Notes under the pieces: model-generated
Told to the model about the DNA's origin: nothing
Databases searched by the model: none
The model's input: the letters and a program-made list of their open reading frames with translations, nothing else
Source of the DNA: Pisolithus tinctorius
Taxonomy: Eukaryota; Basidiomycota; Agaricomycetes; Boletales; Pisolithaceae
Length of the DNA stretch: 64,000 bases
Assembly: GCA_024663395.1 (NCBI GenBank)
Contig: JANFAH010000004.1
Location: 3,658,001-3,722,000, forward strand
Direction: 5' to 3'
Shown: positions 62,410 through 64,000 of the stretch, piece after piece
How positions within the stretch are numbered: position 1 is the stretch's first letter
How the letters are laid out: each line of letters starts with the position of its first letter
Program-made: the position numbers and the translations under genes

Positions 62410-64000
62410 CAGTAGAAATCCTTGATCACCAACTGTGAATTCTTCAAGGTGGAGGCTGGCTCCCAGGTATGATCTTCTTCAGGGTATCCCCTCCAATGCA
62501 TGAGGAATTGAAGAGCTCCTCATTTCAAATGGGAGTCAACAATGTATTCAACCTTGTATTCAACATCTCCTTCATCAGTAACCCTCTGTGGTCCAGGCCT
62601 GTTGACAGGCTGCCTGTCAAGAGCACTGAGATAGGGTTTAACCCATGAGACATTCACAACCAGATGAATCCTCATGTTGTGCAGCAACTTTAATTTAAGA
62701 GCATTTGGAAGTACCTCTAGAACTTCATATGGTCTGATCCACTTTTCAGAAAGTTTATGGCTCTGCCATTCTTTCAAGGACAAATGGTCTGTAGCTAGCC
62801 AGACCTGAGATCCAACAGAATAAGAGGGAGCAGATGAGCAGCATCTATCTGCTTGCTGCTTCTGCAGGGAATGAGCTTTGGTGAGGTTTGCTTTTACATC
62901 TTGGAACACCTGGAACCAAGATTTGGCAACTTCCTCTGCTGCTTCTACCTTTGAAGTTGTTGGCTCGATGCCCATCCTAGGTCTATAGGAGTGGGTAACT
63001 TCAAAGGGGCACTTGCCAGTAGAAGTGGAGGCAGAGTTGTTGTACATGAACTGAGCCAAAGGTAGCCATTCCTCCCAGTGAGCCTGTTGCTGGTTGACAT
63101 ACATCTGTAAATATTGTTGGATCTCACAGTTCAACTGCTCTGTTTGTCCATCTGTCTGCAGGTGGAATGCTGTAGAGAGTTTTTGATGTACTCCTAACAT
63201 TTTAAATAGTTCCTTCATGAAACCAGAGGCAAACTGAGGGCCTTGGTCTGAGATGATAGAGTCCAGAAGTCCATGGTGTTTCCAAATGTGCATCAGGTAA
63301 AGATGAGCTGTGCTAGCAGCCATTTCTTCTGCAGTGCAGGGGATGAACTCTGCTTCCTTAGAGAACCTGACAATGATGACCAGGACATGGGACTTTCCAG
63401 AGGATCCCTTAACTCCAAGGGCCATAAAGTCAGTTGTTAACTCTCTCCAAGGCCCATCAGGGACAGGTAAAGGTTTGAGTTTTCCTGCAGGCAGCCTATT
63501 TCCAGACTTGCTGGCTTGGCACATTTGACAATGCTTTACATACTCTTCTACATTGGGTTTCAAGGTAGACCATGTGAACCAGCATGTGATCAACTCCTGA
63601 GTTCCTTTTATACCACAATGTCCTGCTAGGGGGGAGTCATGGAGAGCATTAAGCAGCTTCCTTCTAAGTGCACTAGGCACCCAGACTTTGTCTCCATTGT
63701 AATGAAGACTGCCTCAGAGTTTGCATCCAGTGGGGACTCCTTTGGCTCTAGTGGATTCAATCTGTAGATCTTCCATGAAGGGGTTTTCTGTCATAGGCAT
63801 GCCTTGACCCTGGCTGGACTCAGCCTCACATCCATTCAGTCCAGCCTCAGCCTTGTCAACCACCTACCCCCAGTTAGTCTAGTGTGGTTGACACTGCTTT
63901 GCAGTGCCTGTCATTTTGGTTGAATCCTGCCTGGTCCTGTCCCTGGTCCACCTGTCCCAGTCTCTGTTGTCTTTGTCATACCTTACTAATACTTGTCTTA
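62410..64000 (-). pseudogene. chromovirus pol: integrase and chromodomain, two TGA stops
   Basis: Enters from the right edge. After NPFMEDLQIESTRAKGVP a TGA (complement of 63714-63716) precedes SLHYNGDKVWVPSALRRKLL. The zinc-binding region is HDSPLAGHCGIKGTQELI...HCQMCQASK. The integrase core has ELTTDFMALGV, IISDQGPQFASGFMKELF and QTDGQTEQLNCEIQQYL (D, D, E). Then comes the GPxxV-like region KLSEKWIRPYEVLEVLPNAL, and after SHLK a TGA at the complement of 62520-62522. The same frame continues with GALQFLMHWRGYPEEDHTWE, a chromodomain with its aromatic residues. Chromodomains of this type steer integration to modified chromatin. The element body is long and otherwise unbroken. Confidence 0.85.

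Larger units (their letters stand above)
62128..64000 (-). mobile_element. chromovirus (Ty3/Gypsy) retrotransposon, 3' part, runs off the window
   Basis: In element sense (minus strand) the order is integrase, chromodomain, polypurine tract TTAGGAGGGGATAG and then an LTR starting TGTAATGACTGG at 62270. The LTR has a TATATATA box near 62220 and may end at TTAGCA, 62128, giving about 143 bp, though that end is not proven because the other LTR is outside the window. Confidence 0.75.

Overview
The window is a piece of a filamentous basidiomycete genome, almost certainly an Agaricomycete. The evidence is short GT-AG introns of about 40-80 bp, multi-exon genes, several protein families I know as expanded in mushroom-forming fungi (a trypsin-fold protein with a coiled-coil insert, an OTT_1508-like deaminase family, an I66-type beta-trefoil inhibitor), and a mix of Gypsy, Harbinger, Tigger/pogo, Plavaka-like and Crypton elements. 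No rRNA or tRNA gene, CRISPR array or bacterial operon is visible. All assignments come from reading translations by eye; no database search was run.

Layout. 1-912: a broken long-chain acyl-CoA synthetase (minus strand). 1.2-1.65 kb: a 178-bp tandem repeat. 1.8-5.3 kb: a broken zinc-finger gene interrupted by a 1.85-kb solo LTR; two further copies of that LTR lie at 5574-7417 and 17424-19280, each with a perfect 4-bp target duplication. 8858-11493: a nearly complete Tigger/pogo transposon with TA duplications. 11650-21305: a PIF/Harbinger element with long inverted repeats, holding a DDE transposase and a Myb/SANT-like gene in tail-to-tail orientation. It was later hit by a gag-only LTR retrotransposon (13086-17027, apparently identical 350-bp LTRs) and by the third solo LTR.

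21.4-40.0 kb is the gene-rich part: a conserved three-exon gene of unknown function and its truncated copy, a broken deaminase-like gene, a PHD-finger remnant, an I66-like inhibitor, an amino-acid permease, a serine-protease-like gene, and two full-length OTT_1508-like deaminase paralogues with fragments of a third between them.

40-64 kb is again mostly mobile DNA: a Plavaka-like fragment, a full-length Ty3/Gypsy element (42241-52699, 997-bp LTRs, 4-bp duplication) with an antisense accessory gene, an XPG/Rad2-type nuclease gene, a scrambled RPB1 (RNA polymerase II largest subunit) pseudogene whose short exon segment has been amplified into a minisatellite, a Crypton-type tyrosine recombinase gene with a GCR1_C-like tail, and the 3' part of a chromodomain Gypsy element running off the right edge.

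Two themes link the region. Decay is dominated by C-to-T change at CpG: nearly all premature stops are TGA, and the LTR differences of the Gypsy element are almost all CG/TG/CA exchanges. This is the expected footprint of cytosine methylation of transposons. Second, the youngest insertion is the gag-only element; it shares its primer-binding site, polypurine tract and gag layout with the Gypsy element, suggesting mobilisation in trans.
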